Positions 41,098-49,826 of a stretch of DNA of 61,251 bases are shown in pieces; the stretch's first letter is position 1; every line of letters starts with the position of its first letter. The translations under genes and the position numbers were made by a program. The stretch lies in NCBI RefSeq assembly GCF_009711095.1, contig NZ_WMJZ01000028.1, positions 1-61,251 of the forward strand, in the 5' to 3' direction. The notes under the pieces are model-generated. The model was not told where the DNA came from. It worked only from the letters and a program-made list of their open reading frames with translations, and made no database searches. This stretch comes from Intestinirhabdus alba (GTDB lineage Bacteria; Pseudomonadota; Gammaproteobacteria; Enterobacterales; Enterobacteriaceae).

Positions 41098-41358
41098 TCA
41101 GGATTTACTTTCCCATCGGGAATAGAGATCCAGTACCGCTTCAGCAAAATCATCATCGACCGTATAGAAATAGCACTCCGGTACGTTGAGCACTCTGGCA
41201 AATTCGCAAACAAGATCAAAAGTCGGCTTATGGGTGCCGTTCTCATAGTGTGAGAGGCGAGAGTAAGCTGTTGCCTCTTCTATTCCGGCCAGTACCCCCA
41301 ACTTTTCCTGCGTGAGCTTCGCCCGCTGCCGGGCTTCTTTTAAGCGTTTGGGGATCAT
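41098..41358 (-). CDS. Xre-family repressor, copy 1
   Basis: An 86-residue protein with a helix-turn-helix at about residues 5-60 (RLKEARQRAKLTQEKLGVLA, then YSRLSHYENGTHKPTFDLVCEF). It ends with an acidic tail (YFYTVDDDFAEAVLDLY). It closely resembles the product of the next gene, so the two arose by duplication. One 21-bp operator-like site (41393-41413) lies just upstream of its start, suggesting autorepression. Confidence 0.85.
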   Translation of the reverse strand: MIPKRLKEARQRAKLTQEKLGVLAGIEEATAYSRLSHYENGTHKPTFDLVCEFARVLNVPECYFYTVDDDFAEAVLDLYSRWESKS

Positions 41359-41392
41359 CGATAATTACCATCAGTTTGAATTAATAACGGTA

Positions 41393-41413
41393 ATCTTTAG
41401 CATTCCTCAAGAA
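41393..41413. promoter_or_regulatory. Operator-like site 1
   Basis: ATCTTTAG, a 5-bp spacer CATTC and CTCAAGAA. It shares layout and sequence with the two sites at 41784 and 41810, and lies 35 bp upstream of Xre copy 1. Confidence 0.6.
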
Positions 41414-41465
41414 TATTTTTCTTTAGAGTTCATAAAGACGAACAAACGCCTGTATACTTTTTGTA

Positions 41466-41750
41466 TTAAGAGCAATTCCCTGCTTTCATATTCCACTGAA
41501 CAACTTCACCGTCATACAGCTTTAATAGCGCTTCGGCGAAGCTGTCATCCACCGTGTAGAAATAGCATTCAGGAACGTTTAGCACACGGGCGAAAGCACA
41601 AACCATTTTAAATGTGGGTTTATGCGTTCCACTTTCATACTGAGAGAGTCTTGAATAGGCAGTGTCTTCGGCAATGCCTGCGCGGACGCCCAACTGCTCC
41701 TGGGTAAGGTTGGCCCGTAACCTTGCGGCTTTCAGTCGTTCAGGGATCAT
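41466..41750 (-). CDS. Xre-family repressor, copy 2
   Basis: A 94-residue helix-turn-helix protein, mostly identical to copy 1 over its first 75 residues (RLKAARLRANLTQEQLGVRA, then YSRLSQYESGTHKPTFKMVC and NVPECYFYTVDDSFAEALL). The tail differs (YDGEVVQWNMKAGNCS). It is divergent from the Ner-like gene, with two operators between them, an arrangement like a phage lysogeny switch. Its own 5' region carries the strongest operators. Confidence 0.85.
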   Translation of the reverse strand: MIPERLKAARLRANLTQEQLGVRAGIAEDTAYSRLSQYESGTHKPTFKMVCAFARVLNVPECYFYTVDDSFAEALLKLYDGEVVQWNMKAGNCS

Positions 41751-41783
41751 ATTACGTGTCTTGTTAATACTTACGTTGACACC

Positions 41784-41804
41784 ATCTTTAGCATTCCTTA
41801 AGAT
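41784..41804. promoter_or_regulatory. Operator-like site 2
   Basis: ATCTTTAG, spacer CATTC, CTTAAGAT. Its centre is 26 bp from the centre of site 3, in the divergent promoter region between Xre copy 2 and the Ner-like gene. Confidence 0.65.
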
Positions 41805-41809
41805 TCATT

Positions 41810-41830
41810 ATCTTTAGGATTACTAAAGAT
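41810..41830. promoter_or_regulatory. Operator-like site 3
   Basis: ATCTTTAG, spacer GATTA, CTAAAGAT: a perfect 8-bp inverted repeat. The best of three similar sites and probably the highest-affinity one for an Xre dimer. Confidence 0.7.
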
Positions 41831-41893
41831 AGATAAACAAAGGTCGGAAGCAGATCGGCGCTTTCGTTCAGGATGACAGACAGGGAGAAACCG

Positions 41894-42121
41894 ATGGATA
41901 AAGACGACTGGCACCCGGCGGACATCATCGCCGGGTTACGGAAGAAAGGAACGTCTCTGGCTGCGGTATCGCGTAGGGCCGGGCTGGCCTCTTCCACGCT
42001 GACCAATGCCCTTAACCGCCGCTGGCCTAAAGGTGAAAGGCTGATCGCCGAAGCGTTAGGCGTTGCGCCTGAACAGATCTGGCCATCCCGCTATCGTAAG
42101 TCAGAATATCGCCAGAGCTAA
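41894..42121 (+). CDS. Ner/Nlp-like DNA-binding regulator
   Basis: A 75-residue protein of the Ner/SfsB (Nlp) family: DWHPADIIAGLRKKGTSLAA, then RRAGLASSTLTNALNRRWPK and RLIAEALGVAPEQIWPSRY. Ner of phage Mu is a negative regulator of early transcription. A strong ribosome site (AGGGAG) supports ATG 41894. It is divergent from Xre copy 2, and a truncated copy of the same gene type lies at 38061. Confidence 0.88.
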   Translation: MDKDDWHPADIIAGLRKKGTSLAAVSRRAGLASSTLTNALNRRWPKGERLIAEALGVAPEQIWPSRYRKSEYRQS

Positions 42122-42127
42122 ACCGGC

Positions 42128-42170
42128 TCTCCCGATCTTCCGCCAGCTCTGCTGGCGGAAGATCGGGAGA
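42128..42170. repeat. Perfect 19-bp hairpin after the Ner-like gene
   Basis: Two perfectly complementary 19-bp arms (left begins TCTCCCGATC, right ends GATCGGGAGA) flank a 5-base loop, starting 7 bp after the stop codon. There is no T-tract. It may be a factor-independent transcript end, an RNA-stabilising structure or a protein-binding palindrome. Confidence 0.75.
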
Positions 42171-43051
42171 AGACAAGCGAAGCGCGTCAGTTTTCATTCA
42201 TGAAATGACAAAAAAATCCACAAACAACTCAATTTCCAGAAAAAAGGTTTCCCCTTTTCAATCGCGTAAAACGGTTGTAATCTCCCCCTTGCCTTATGCT
42301 GTCTTCGACAGCGCCAATGCTTCATGACCTGAAAGAAGCGCCTGCCTTGTCAGGAGATGGTTGATCCGTTTTACCGGCAGGGCCTCTGCAAAAATGCCGG
42401 GCCGCAGATACTGCGGCAGAGGTTGAGAGTTATACACGCTACATCCTTTCACTGCGCCAGTTCACTGGCTATGTTTCCATCCGACCGGAAGTCTCACGAT
42501 TTCCCGGCTCGTCTGTGCCTGCTGATTATCAGCGCTTTTTATCTGCGCCAGATCTCTGGTCAATGTTGCACTGCGCCGGAAACGATCCGGTAAACCCTGC
42601 ACCTACTGCTACATCAGCGCCTTTTATTTTACGGGCTGCGGCCTGCATTGCCGCAAGGCTTTGCTGCCGCGTGACCGTAAACCTGCACCAGAATCTACGA
42701 TCTTTCGCACACTGCACCCGACCAGTGCGTCACTTTCGTCGGCAGAGCGACAAAGTGACGCACAACCACCACACCGCGCCATGCCCCTGTTTTCGGAGTT
42801 CCGGCGCTCATTCCCAAATCTGACACGCCTTTTGGGGCCGCTGTCAGCAAGAAAAAGGAGAAAAAGATCGATACCGAGGGGGGCATGATGCCCCGGAGAA
42901 CTCCTGCTCACGCAGGCAGCCTGTACCGCGTACAGTCTGAAACTCCCTATACCTCAACAAACTGCCACTCCGGTGTGAAGGTATCGTTCTGGCGCAGCCA
43001 AAAAGCATACGCCGGAGACTGTTTGTGTTCTCAAAATTAAGGGGGGAGTAT
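42171..43051. other. Gene-poor interval in the element
   Basis: About 880 bp. Short open frames on both strands (for example 42515-42823) overlap and show no family features or good ribosome sites. The first 130 bp are AT-rich. The stretch ends with GGGGGGAG, the ribosome site of the recombinase gene. It may hold decayed coding sequence. Confidence 0.4.
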
Positions 43052-43936
43052 ATGGGTAAGTTAGGTGGTGAAATGAAGGCGCTGGCGAAACACTGCGGCG
43101 GCAGCCATAAAACGGTGAACGATCGTATCCATATCGTGCAGCGTTTCGACCGTCATTTACGGGCGCTGAACGTCCAGATCCAGAGGGTGACACAGATTAA
43201 GGTTCGCCACATTGAAAGCTACATTCATGAAAGGCTGGCGCAAGGGATTGGCAAACGCACGCTACAAAATGAAATGGCTTCACTGCGTGCGGTGTTGCAA
43301 CAGGCCGGACGTAAGCAGGTGGCGGAGCATGAGCGGCTGACGAATAAATCGCTGGGTTTATCTGGTGCATCGCGCAATGGTACGCGACAGGCTATTACGC
43401 CAGATCATTACCGCCATGTGCTGGAAATGGCCCGTGTAAAAGATCCGGGATTGGCTGCGGCGCTGGAACTGGCACGACTGATGGGCTTACGTTCACAGGA
43501 AGCGGTACAAAGCGTGCAGTCGCTGAAAACGTGGAAACAGGTCATTGAATGTGGCGACACACGCCTAACCGTGGTTTTCGGCACCAAAGGCGGACGGCCC
43601 CGCGAAACGGTGATTCTGGATACTGGCGCAGTCAAAAAAGCGCTGGATAATGCACTGGCTATTGCAGAAAGCCGTAATGACCGGCTGATCGACAAGCCGG
43701 ATCTGAAAAGCGCGATGGACTACTGGCACAACCAGACGGCGCGTATTGGTCTGACTGGCGCATATTCTCCGCATTCCCTCCGTTATGCGTGGGCGCAGGA
43801 TGCCATTCGTCACTATCTGGCGCAGGGGTTCAGCAGGAAAGAAGCACTGGCGATGGTGGCTATGGATTTGGGGCATGGTGATGGGCGTGGAAGGTATGTG
43901 GCGCAGGTGTATGGGCAAACTCTGACTGTAAGTTAA
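43052..43936 (+). CDS. Second tyrosine recombinase (integrase-domain protein)
   Basis: A 294-residue protein with all catalytic positions of tyrosine recombinases visible. These are Arg in ARLMGLRSQEAV (about 157), Lys in FGTKGGRPRE (about 183), His-x-x-Arg in SPHSLRYAW (about 247), His in DLGHGDGRGRYV (about 280) and Tyr in AQVYG (about 289). It has no DUF4102 domain and differs clearly from the P4-type integrase of the same element. It could resolve multimers or act in regulation. The start at 43052 follows a strong GGGGGGAG. Confidence 0.85.
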   Translation: MGKLGGEMKALAKHCGGSHKTVNDRIHIVQRFDRHLRALNVQIQRVTQIKVRHIESYIHERLAQGIGKRTLQNEMASLRAVLQQAGRKQVAEHERLTNKSLGLSGASRNGTRQAITPDHYRHVLEMARVKDPGLAAALELARLMGLRSQEAVQSVQSLKTWKQVIECGDTRLTVVFGTKGGRPRETVILDTGAVKKALDNALAIAESRNDRLIDKPDLKSAMDYWHNQTARIGLTGAYSPHSLRYAWAQDAIRHYLAQGFSRKEALAMVAMDLGHGDGRGRYVAQVYGQTLTVS

Positions 43937-44072
43937 AAACAACAAATGATATGGACACTCACCGTAGATGGACTCTTTTAAACCATCTTATATGACTCTG
44001 AGACGTCTGTTAAACTTATAGCGATTCGGTCTGCCCTGGTTGCATGGCATCAATATATGGATGGAAGCCAAG

Positions 44073-47000
44073 ATGAATGAAAATCTAAAAAAACAGAGCA
44101 ATCCATTTTCAACAGGTGGTGGTGGCGTTAATTTCGAAACTCGTGTGCAAGCAGCGTTTGCATTATCGATTCTTACAGGTTCAAGCGTACCTTGTCTCTC
44201 TCAGAGCATGAGAGCAAAACAGATAAGGTTTCAGAACAAATATGATGGCTCAAATACAGATGATTTTGTGATCGTTGCTGAAGACAACGATGGTCAGGAA
44301 GGTAAGTTATTTGCTCAAATTAAACATGAAATAACACTGAGTGAATCCCCAGATTCGGTTTTTGCTGAAGTTATCGCCAGTGCTTGGCAGGACTTCAAAA
44401 GCGACAATTTCAAAATGGATCACGATGTTATTGTGTTGATTACTGGTCCACTCCAGAAAACAGATATCCATAATACACTTCCAATATTGGAATGGGCGAA
44501 ATTTGCCTTATCTGCGGAAGATTTTATGAAGAAGGTACAAACAAAAGGGTTCTCAAGCGAAGCAAAGTTGAAGAAAATAGAAAATTTCAGATTGCATTTA
44601 AGACACGCAAGCAATATAAGTGAAATTGATGATGCTTTTCTATGGTCATTTTTGAAGTCGTTTCATTTGATTTCTTATGACTTAGATTCTAGTTTTTCTG
44701 TTGTAGCTAGTTTACTATGCTCACAAATCCAAAATAACTCAGATGAGGCTCCCCCCCTAGTATTATCAAAAATCATCACAACAATTCAAAATTTTAATCA
44801 GAATGCGGGAATACTATCTGAAGAAAATATCCCGCATGATTTAAAAACATTATTTAATAAAGTACATAAAAAGAACATTAAGGATGACATCAGGAAGCTT
44901 CAAGAACGTGGCACTTATATTTATACAGGCATATCTAATAGAATTTGTGGCATACATATTAACCGGAACGAACAACTTGCTGAAATTGAAAAAAAATGTC
45001 AGGAAAGTCGTTTTGTCTTTGTCACTGGTATTCGAGGTGTTGGAAAACCAGGTATTGTAAAAGATTTTATTTCAACCAAATATAAGGACGTCCCTTTTTT
45101 CTACTTGAGAACTGAAGATTTAGACAAAAGCCATCTCAATGATGTATTTACTGCACTTGGCATGAGTTGTAGTTTAGCAGAAATTGCTGGTGAGTTTTCT
45201 TTACTAAAAGAAAAGATTCTTATTATTGAGTCAGTGGAAAAAGTACTGGAACTTACTTACCAAAATGCTTTTATTGACTTATTACATTTCATCAAAAATC
45301 AGAATGGGTGGACAGTTATTGCCACAGGGCGAGATTATGCTACACAGCAACTAATTTTTAATTATTTACAACCCAGTGGTATTGATTATTGCAACGTAGA
45401 GATCAAAGCACTGGAATACCAGCAAGTAAGTGAAATATGTCACAAAATACCAGAGCTGGAAAAATTAATTGAAAATAAAAGACTAACCGACTTATTGAAA
45501 GTCCCATTCTTTATTGATGTTGCGGTAAGAGCATTAAAAAATGGTGCTCAATTTCACACCGAAGGAACTGAGAGGGACTTCAGAGAGATTATATGGTCAT
45601 CAGTTATTGCGAAGGAAACAGATAGAAGAGGCGGGATGCCAGCCAAAAGAAAGCGAACATTTATTGACATAGCTAAACAACGCGCAAAGAAAATGGTCGT
45701 GGGTATTCTGGATGACGCTTTTGACCCAGAAATCATTGCAAAGCTTGAAGAAGATAATTTAATTCAACGACATGAGAAACTGAATTTAATCAGTCCAAGT
45801 CATGACGTTTTAGAAGACTGGGCTTTAGATATCTTTATTGATAATGAATATGTAGAAAATTTCTTAGTACCCAATAAGTTTTTCGAGCAGATTGGTGATG
45901 AGCCTTCCATTAATCGCGCCTATAGATTATGGTTAAGCAGAAACATAAAAGAAAATAAGGAGATTAATGATTTTATCTATAAAGTATTAACGGATGCTTC
46001 TATTGCCAGCTATTGGAAAGATGAAACTATAACTGCGATTTTACAAAGTGATGCCGTTAACATTTTTTTAAAAATGTTCAGAACACAACTTTTATCCAAT
46101 AAAAATTTACTGCTTATTAGAGTATTGTTTATCTTAAGAATGACATGCCAACAGCCGAAAACACTGTATAACCAAGAACTAGAAAAAGAAGAACAAGAAA
46201 TTTCTAAAACATTATATCTACAGCCTTATGGTATATGCTGGGATGCCTTGATTAATTTCATTTTTGAAAACCAGAATGAACTTGTGAACAGCACATCTAT
46301 TCATATTATAGAAATGTTGAATTCATGGGTGTCAATTTTAAATATCAATGATAATTATCCTGATATATCCAGAAAAGTAGGTTTATTGGCAATATGGTTA
46401 CTTGAACCACTCAAGGATTCATATGCTCGCGAAGATGAATATAAAAGAGAAAAAGTTATCAGTTTATTATTAAAATTATCCCCTACTATTGTAGATGAAT
46501 TTGATCTACTTATGGATAAAGAAGTCTTTATTCCTGATACCTCACACCGCCGATTACATTATGTTGAATATTTAATTAATCAATCATTAATCGGCTTGAA
46601 TGTTCCTATATTATGCAAGTATCGACCAGATTTTATTGAGCGTCTAGCTCGTCACGAATGGTTACAAGATAATATTGAAGATGATGACAGCATTTTTTAT
46701 AAACAGACTACGGGTGTAGATCGGTACTTTGGACTAAACAGAGAATCAGATTTTTTTCCTGCTAGTGGTGCTAAAGGTCCTTTTAAATATCTATTACATT
46801 TTCATCCTCGTAAAGCTTTAGATTTTATAATTGACTTGTGCAATAAAACGGCAAAAATATATTCTACTTCAGAATTTGCAACCCGCTCTAGTGGCTTTAT
46901 GTCTGATGAAACTTTAGTCAAAAACGTTGAACTTACACTCAATGACGGTACCGTAGTTACGCAATTTTCTTCTCCACACTTATGGAAGGGTTATAGAGGC

Positions 47001-49175
47001 CATTCAACGCTACCATATATCCTTCAATGTGCATTAATGGCTTTGGAGAATTGGCTCATTGATGCACTAGATAGCCTTGAAAAAAATGACACTATTGAAT
47101 GGCTTTTTAATTATATTTTACTATCTAGCAACTCAGTAATGCCAACATCTGTATTGGCATCAGTTGCTACTGGTTTTCCAGACAAAATTAGTAAAGCTGC
47201 TTTTCCTATCCTAAGATGCCCTGAGTTTTACAATTTAGATATCCAACGTCTTGTCAATGAACGAGGAGGAAGTGAACAAAACTGGTTCTCGAATATGTTT
47301 CATAACGATATCATGAATGACACTTATGTAGAGGAACGACGCATTGCTGCACTTCGTCCTTGGAGAAAAGAAACTCTAGAAAGTTTATTGACTAGGTTAC
47401 AGCTTAGCGGGAAAAACAATGCCGATACACTAAAAATTGTGGATAGCCTAATTGCGTTATCCTTAGAGAACAACGATGAGAACTTACGTTTTCTAGTACA
47501 TAGAGCAGATACTAGAACATGGTCATTTACTGCTGATAAAGAGAACAGCCGGATTATTGCGCAAAGCAATCCGGAATTACCGGAAGATCTGCAACAAATT
47601 CATGATGAACATAGCGCTACACATACTCAGAACAGTTTAATTAACAAATTATTCTTATGGTCAAGAAAATCATTTGAAGAAAATATCAATAATACATACT
47701 TTAATTCTCATACAGAGGCTCTTACCGCTGCAAAATATCTTTTTGATAAATTTCAAAACAATGAAGTTGATAACCCGGTTATGGTAATTGGCACAATCAC
47801 CAAAACCGCAGCAGTTTGTACACGAGATTTTTTTGAGAACCTTTCCGAAGATGAAAAAAACTGGTGTAAAAAAATAATTATTGAATGCATCATTATGAAT
47901 GCCGATTGTATTAACGGGTTATCACTTCATGATAAGACAGATAGTTATGGTTCTGGCGCTTGCGCATTTGTTTTACCTAAATTATTCCGCTACGTAAAAA
48001 ATGATGAAGAACTCAATGAATTAAAATTTACATTAGCAATAGCATTAACCCATGAAAATATTGATATCGGTGAATATGCTGCAAAAGGGGTAAGAGAGTT
48101 TCTATGGACTACCCATCCGACCTTGGCCTTCCAATGCATATATGGTGCTACTATGTTTGCGAGGTTTAAAAAAGAAAATATTAACTCACAAAGATTTTAT
48201 TTATATTCTGATACTGAACTAGCTCAAGCTAAAGCGCATTGGTCTTATTTGATAACCTCTTTTCGTGAAGAGTTCTTTAACACAACCCCACCATTAATTG
48301 AAAATATTTCATTAAAAACACATTCATCTTGGCACATTCACCTTCCAATATTGATGATTCCATTTTGCGTTGATAATCCTCTGCTAATTAATTTATACAA
48401 GAAAATAGTACATTTTACGTTTGATGAGGAATACAAGAGACATAAAAGTAATCATAACGATGAAACCATCCAACATGACATTAGGAAGCAGATCACCAAT
48501 TGCTTCGCTGAGCATTTTATACACACAAGAAAAACTGGATTCGGGCCATTTAAGACACTGCTACTTGAAGGATGTTCAACGGCACCACGTATTGTGTACA
48601 TGACTAAATTACTATTCCACATCGCTATGGAGAAAGCAGAAGACCTAGAGTCTTTATGGGAATTCTGGTTAATGTTAGCGCCAGAAGCACACAAAATTGC
48701 GCTAAAAGATGTAAATGAACAGTATTCTGGTATACAGAGTGATCTGAACCAATTACTGCGCGGAATGTTGTATGCAGACACTAGGTGGCAGGGACACGAG
48801 AATGAAGCACGCGATATAGCATATGGTTCAGTGCATATACTAGATTTTGCAAAAATATCAGGAAATAACAGCCACGTATTTATGGCGTTATCATCGTTGA
48901 TTTATCACTTTCATCATATATTTTTCGACGAGGGTATCCATATCCTTGCTGAAAAACTCATCATGAATAGCAAGTTAATTGATAAGCAAATTAATACAGC
49001 ATTTTATCTAGAAATGGCTATAGGACGATATTTGCAAATTGAAAATCGGGGAATATTGAGTCGTAAAATGTATAATTCCTGTATGACATTATTATCGGGT
49101 ATTGTCGAGACAGGTTCTGCGAGAGCCTATTATCTCCGGGAAAATCTAATAAGATCACGAAGAGTATTTACCTAA
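44073..49175 (+). CDS. Avs-like STAND NTPase with N-terminal PD-(D/E)XK nuclease-like domain
   Basis: A 1700-residue protein from a conspicuously AT-rich gene. Residues about 15-180 look like a Mrr/Cap4-type nuclease domain: GGGGVNFETRVQAAFALSIL, D63-D64 in NTDDFVIV and the Q82-I-K84 motif in FAQIKH. Residues about 310-560 form a STAND/AAA-like NTPase: Walker A GIRGVGKP (K325, then P326 where Ser/Thr is expected), a Walker B-like LIIES with E386 and a sensor-like VIATGRD. The remaining 1100 residues are helical and repeat-like, as in Avs sensors that bind phage proteins and then activate the nuclease. ATG 44073 has GGAAG upstream; longer in-frame starts exist at 44040 and 44061. Avs-type function is inference, and the proline may impair nucleotide binding. 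Confidence 0.75.
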   Translation: MNENLKKQSNPFSTGGGGVNFETRVQAAFALSILTGSSVPCLSQSMRAKQIRFQNKYDGSNTDDFVIVAEDNDGQEGKLFAQIKHEITLSESPDSVFAEVIASAWQDFKSDNFKMDHDVIVLITGPLQKTDIHNTLPILEWAKFALSAEDFMKKVQTKGFSSEAKLKKIENFRLHLRHASNISEIDDAFLWSFLKSFHLISYDLDSSFSVVASLLCSQIQNNSDEAPPLVLSKIITTIQNFNQNAGILSEENIPHDLKTLFNKVHKKNIKDDIRKLQERGTYIYTGISNRICGIHINRNEQLAEIEKKCQESRFVFVTGIRGVGKPGIVKDFISTKYKDVPFFYLRTEDLDKSHLNDVFTALGMSCSLAEIAGEFSLLKEKILIIESVEKVLELTYQNAFIDLLHFIKNQNGWTVIATGRDYATQQLIFNYLQPSGIDYCNVEIKALEYQQVSEICHKIPELEKLIENKRLTDLLKVPFFIDVAVRALKNGAQFHTEGTERDFREIIWSSVIAKETDRRGGMPAKRKRTFIDIAKQRAKKMVVGILDDAFDPEIIAKLEEDNLIQRHEKLNLISPSHDVLEDWALDIFIDNEYVENFLVPNKFFEQIGDEPSINRAYRLWLSRNIKENKEINDFIYKVLTDASIASYWKDETITAILQSDAVNIFLKMFRTQLLSNKNLLLIRVLFILRMTCQQPKTLYNQELEKEEQEISKTLYLQPYGICWDALINFIFENQNELVNSTSIHIIEMLNSWVSILNINDNYPDISRKVGLLAIWLLEPLKDSYAREDEYKREKVISLLLKLSPTIVDEFDLLMDKEVFIPDTSHRRLHYVEYLINQSLIGLNVPILCKYRPDFIERLARHEWLQDNIEDDDSIFYKQTTGVDRYFGLNRESDFFPASGAKGPFKYLLHFHPRKALDFIIDLCNKTAKIYSTSEFATRSSGFMSDETLVKNVELTLNDGTVVTQFSSPHLWKGYRGHSTLPYILQCALMALENWLIDALDSLEKNDTIEWLFNYILLSSNSVMPTSVLASVATGFPDKISKAAFPILRCPEFYNLDIQRLVNERGGSEQNWFSNMFHNDIMNDTYVEERRIAALRPWRKETLESLLTRLQLSGKNNADTLKIVDSLIALSLENNDENLRFLVHRADTRTWSFTADKENSRIIAQSNPELPEDLQQIHDEHSATHTQNSLINKLFLWSRKSFEENINNTYFNSHTEALTAAKYLFDKFQNNEVDNPVMVIGTITKTAAVCTRDFFENLSEDEKNWCKKIIIECIIMNADCINGLSLHDKTDSYGSGACAFVLPKLFRYVKNDEELNELKFTLAIALTHENIDIGEYAAKGVREFLWTTHPTLAFQCIYGATMFARFKKENINSQRFYLYSDTELAQAKAHWSYLITSFREEFFNTTPPLIENISLKTHSSWHIHLPILMIPFCVDNPLLINLYKKIVHFTFDEEYKRHKSNHNDETIQHDIRKQITNCFAEHFIHTRKTGFGPFKTLLLEGCSTAPRIVYMTKLLFHIAMEKAEDLESLWEFWLMLAPEAHKIALKDVNEQYSGIQSDLNQLLRGMLYADTRWQGHENEARDIAYGSVHILDFAKISGNNSHVFMALSSLIYHFHHIFFDEGIHILAEKLIMNSKLIDKQINTAFYLEMAIGRYLQIENRGILSRKMYNSCMTLLSGIVETGSARAYYLRENLIRSRRVFT

Positions 49176-49294
49176 ATGGCTTCTTTGTAATGGATTCCCT
49201 TGTATGGGGAATCCAATACAGACAAATACCACTATTTATCTGCTGAATCATGCAAAACATGATAGCTATCACATTTTTTAATCAACAATAATAC

Positions 49295-49315
49295 TTGGGG
49301 GCTTTATTGAGGGCC
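49295..49315 (+). repeat. Right copy of 21-bp subterminal direct repeat
   Basis: TTGGGGGCTTTATTGAGGGCC matches the left copy at 39703-39723 at 18 of 21 positions. It is a candidate integrase arm site next to attR. Confidence 0.5.
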
Positions 49316-49374
49316 TTAGTTCAACTGTAAGAAATAAATTCGTTAAAACTCAATAAGATATCAATATAATTGCA

Positions 49375-49391
49375 TCCAGTCAGAGGAGCCA
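49375..49391 (+). other. attR core
   Basis: TCCAGTCAGAGGAGCCA, an isolated copy of the tRNA-Asn 3' end without the rest of the tRNA. It is followed by the hairpin that also follows other tRNA-Asn genes here (59389), so the sequence to its right is the original chromosomal flank. Confidence 0.85.
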
Positions 49392-49401
49392 GTTTAAGAA
49401 A

Positions 49402-49430
49402 AGCAGACGTCCACTGACGTCTGCTTTTTT
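49402..49430 (+). terminator. Displaced tRNA-Asn terminator
   Basis: AGCAGACGT, loop, ACGTCTGCT and five further T's. The same hairpin follows the tRNA-Asn genes at 57480 and 59378. Here it is separated from its tRNA by the 9.8-kb insertion. Confidence 0.8.
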
Positions 49431-49533
49431 GCTTTTTATCAATTGATTATCCCCTTCTTCAGCGTCACCCTCGTTCACTAAAACCCCGTCGAACCCATCC
49501 CCTGTTACTGGTGAACATGCGGTGACCGCCCCT

Positions 49534-49578
49534 GACTACCGCCAGTCTTGTCTCGAGCGCATACTTTGGTTTTGCCAT
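49534..49578 (-). pseudogene. IS3-family transposase start fragment
   Basis: Fifteen minus-strand codons, MAKPKYALETRLAVV, match the beginning of IS150-group OrfA proteins. The match ends abruptly (RGGHRMF) and no other IS part is seen. Short, so tentative. Confidence 0.35.
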
Positions 49579-49826
49579 AAAAAACTGCGCCTTAGTAAAC
49601 GCGATGTCCAACTTTTGGCATACAGTCCAGGAGCGCTTTGCCTGCCGGGAAATAATACGAACGCGGTATTTAATGATATTGTGTACGGTTACAAACAACA
49701 GCGTCGGCCCGAAGCCTGCGGCGGACCCGGCCCGAAACAGTCTGAAAACCAGAATTTCGCGCAGGATTATATCCACATTATGTACGTTGGCGGCATGTTA
49801 CAGAAAAAGAATAAGGCGCTCACAGC

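Larger units (their letters stand above)
39592..49391. mobile_element. 9.8-kb integrative element at tRNA-Asn
   Basis: Bounded by the 3' end of a complete tRNA-Asn and a 17-bp copy of it. The integrase gene is adjacent to attL. Cargo: P4-type integrase, two paralogous Xre regulators, a Ner-like regulator, a second tyrosine recombinase and an AT-rich gene for a 1700-residue nuclease/STAND-like protein. No replication, capsid or conjugation genes are seen, so it is probably a small genomic island or satellite mobilised by others. Confidence 0.85.

Noticed and set aside
42515..42823. Short open frames between the Ner-like gene and the second recombinase
   Set aside because: Frames on both strands overlap, none has a good start region, and none shows a domain.
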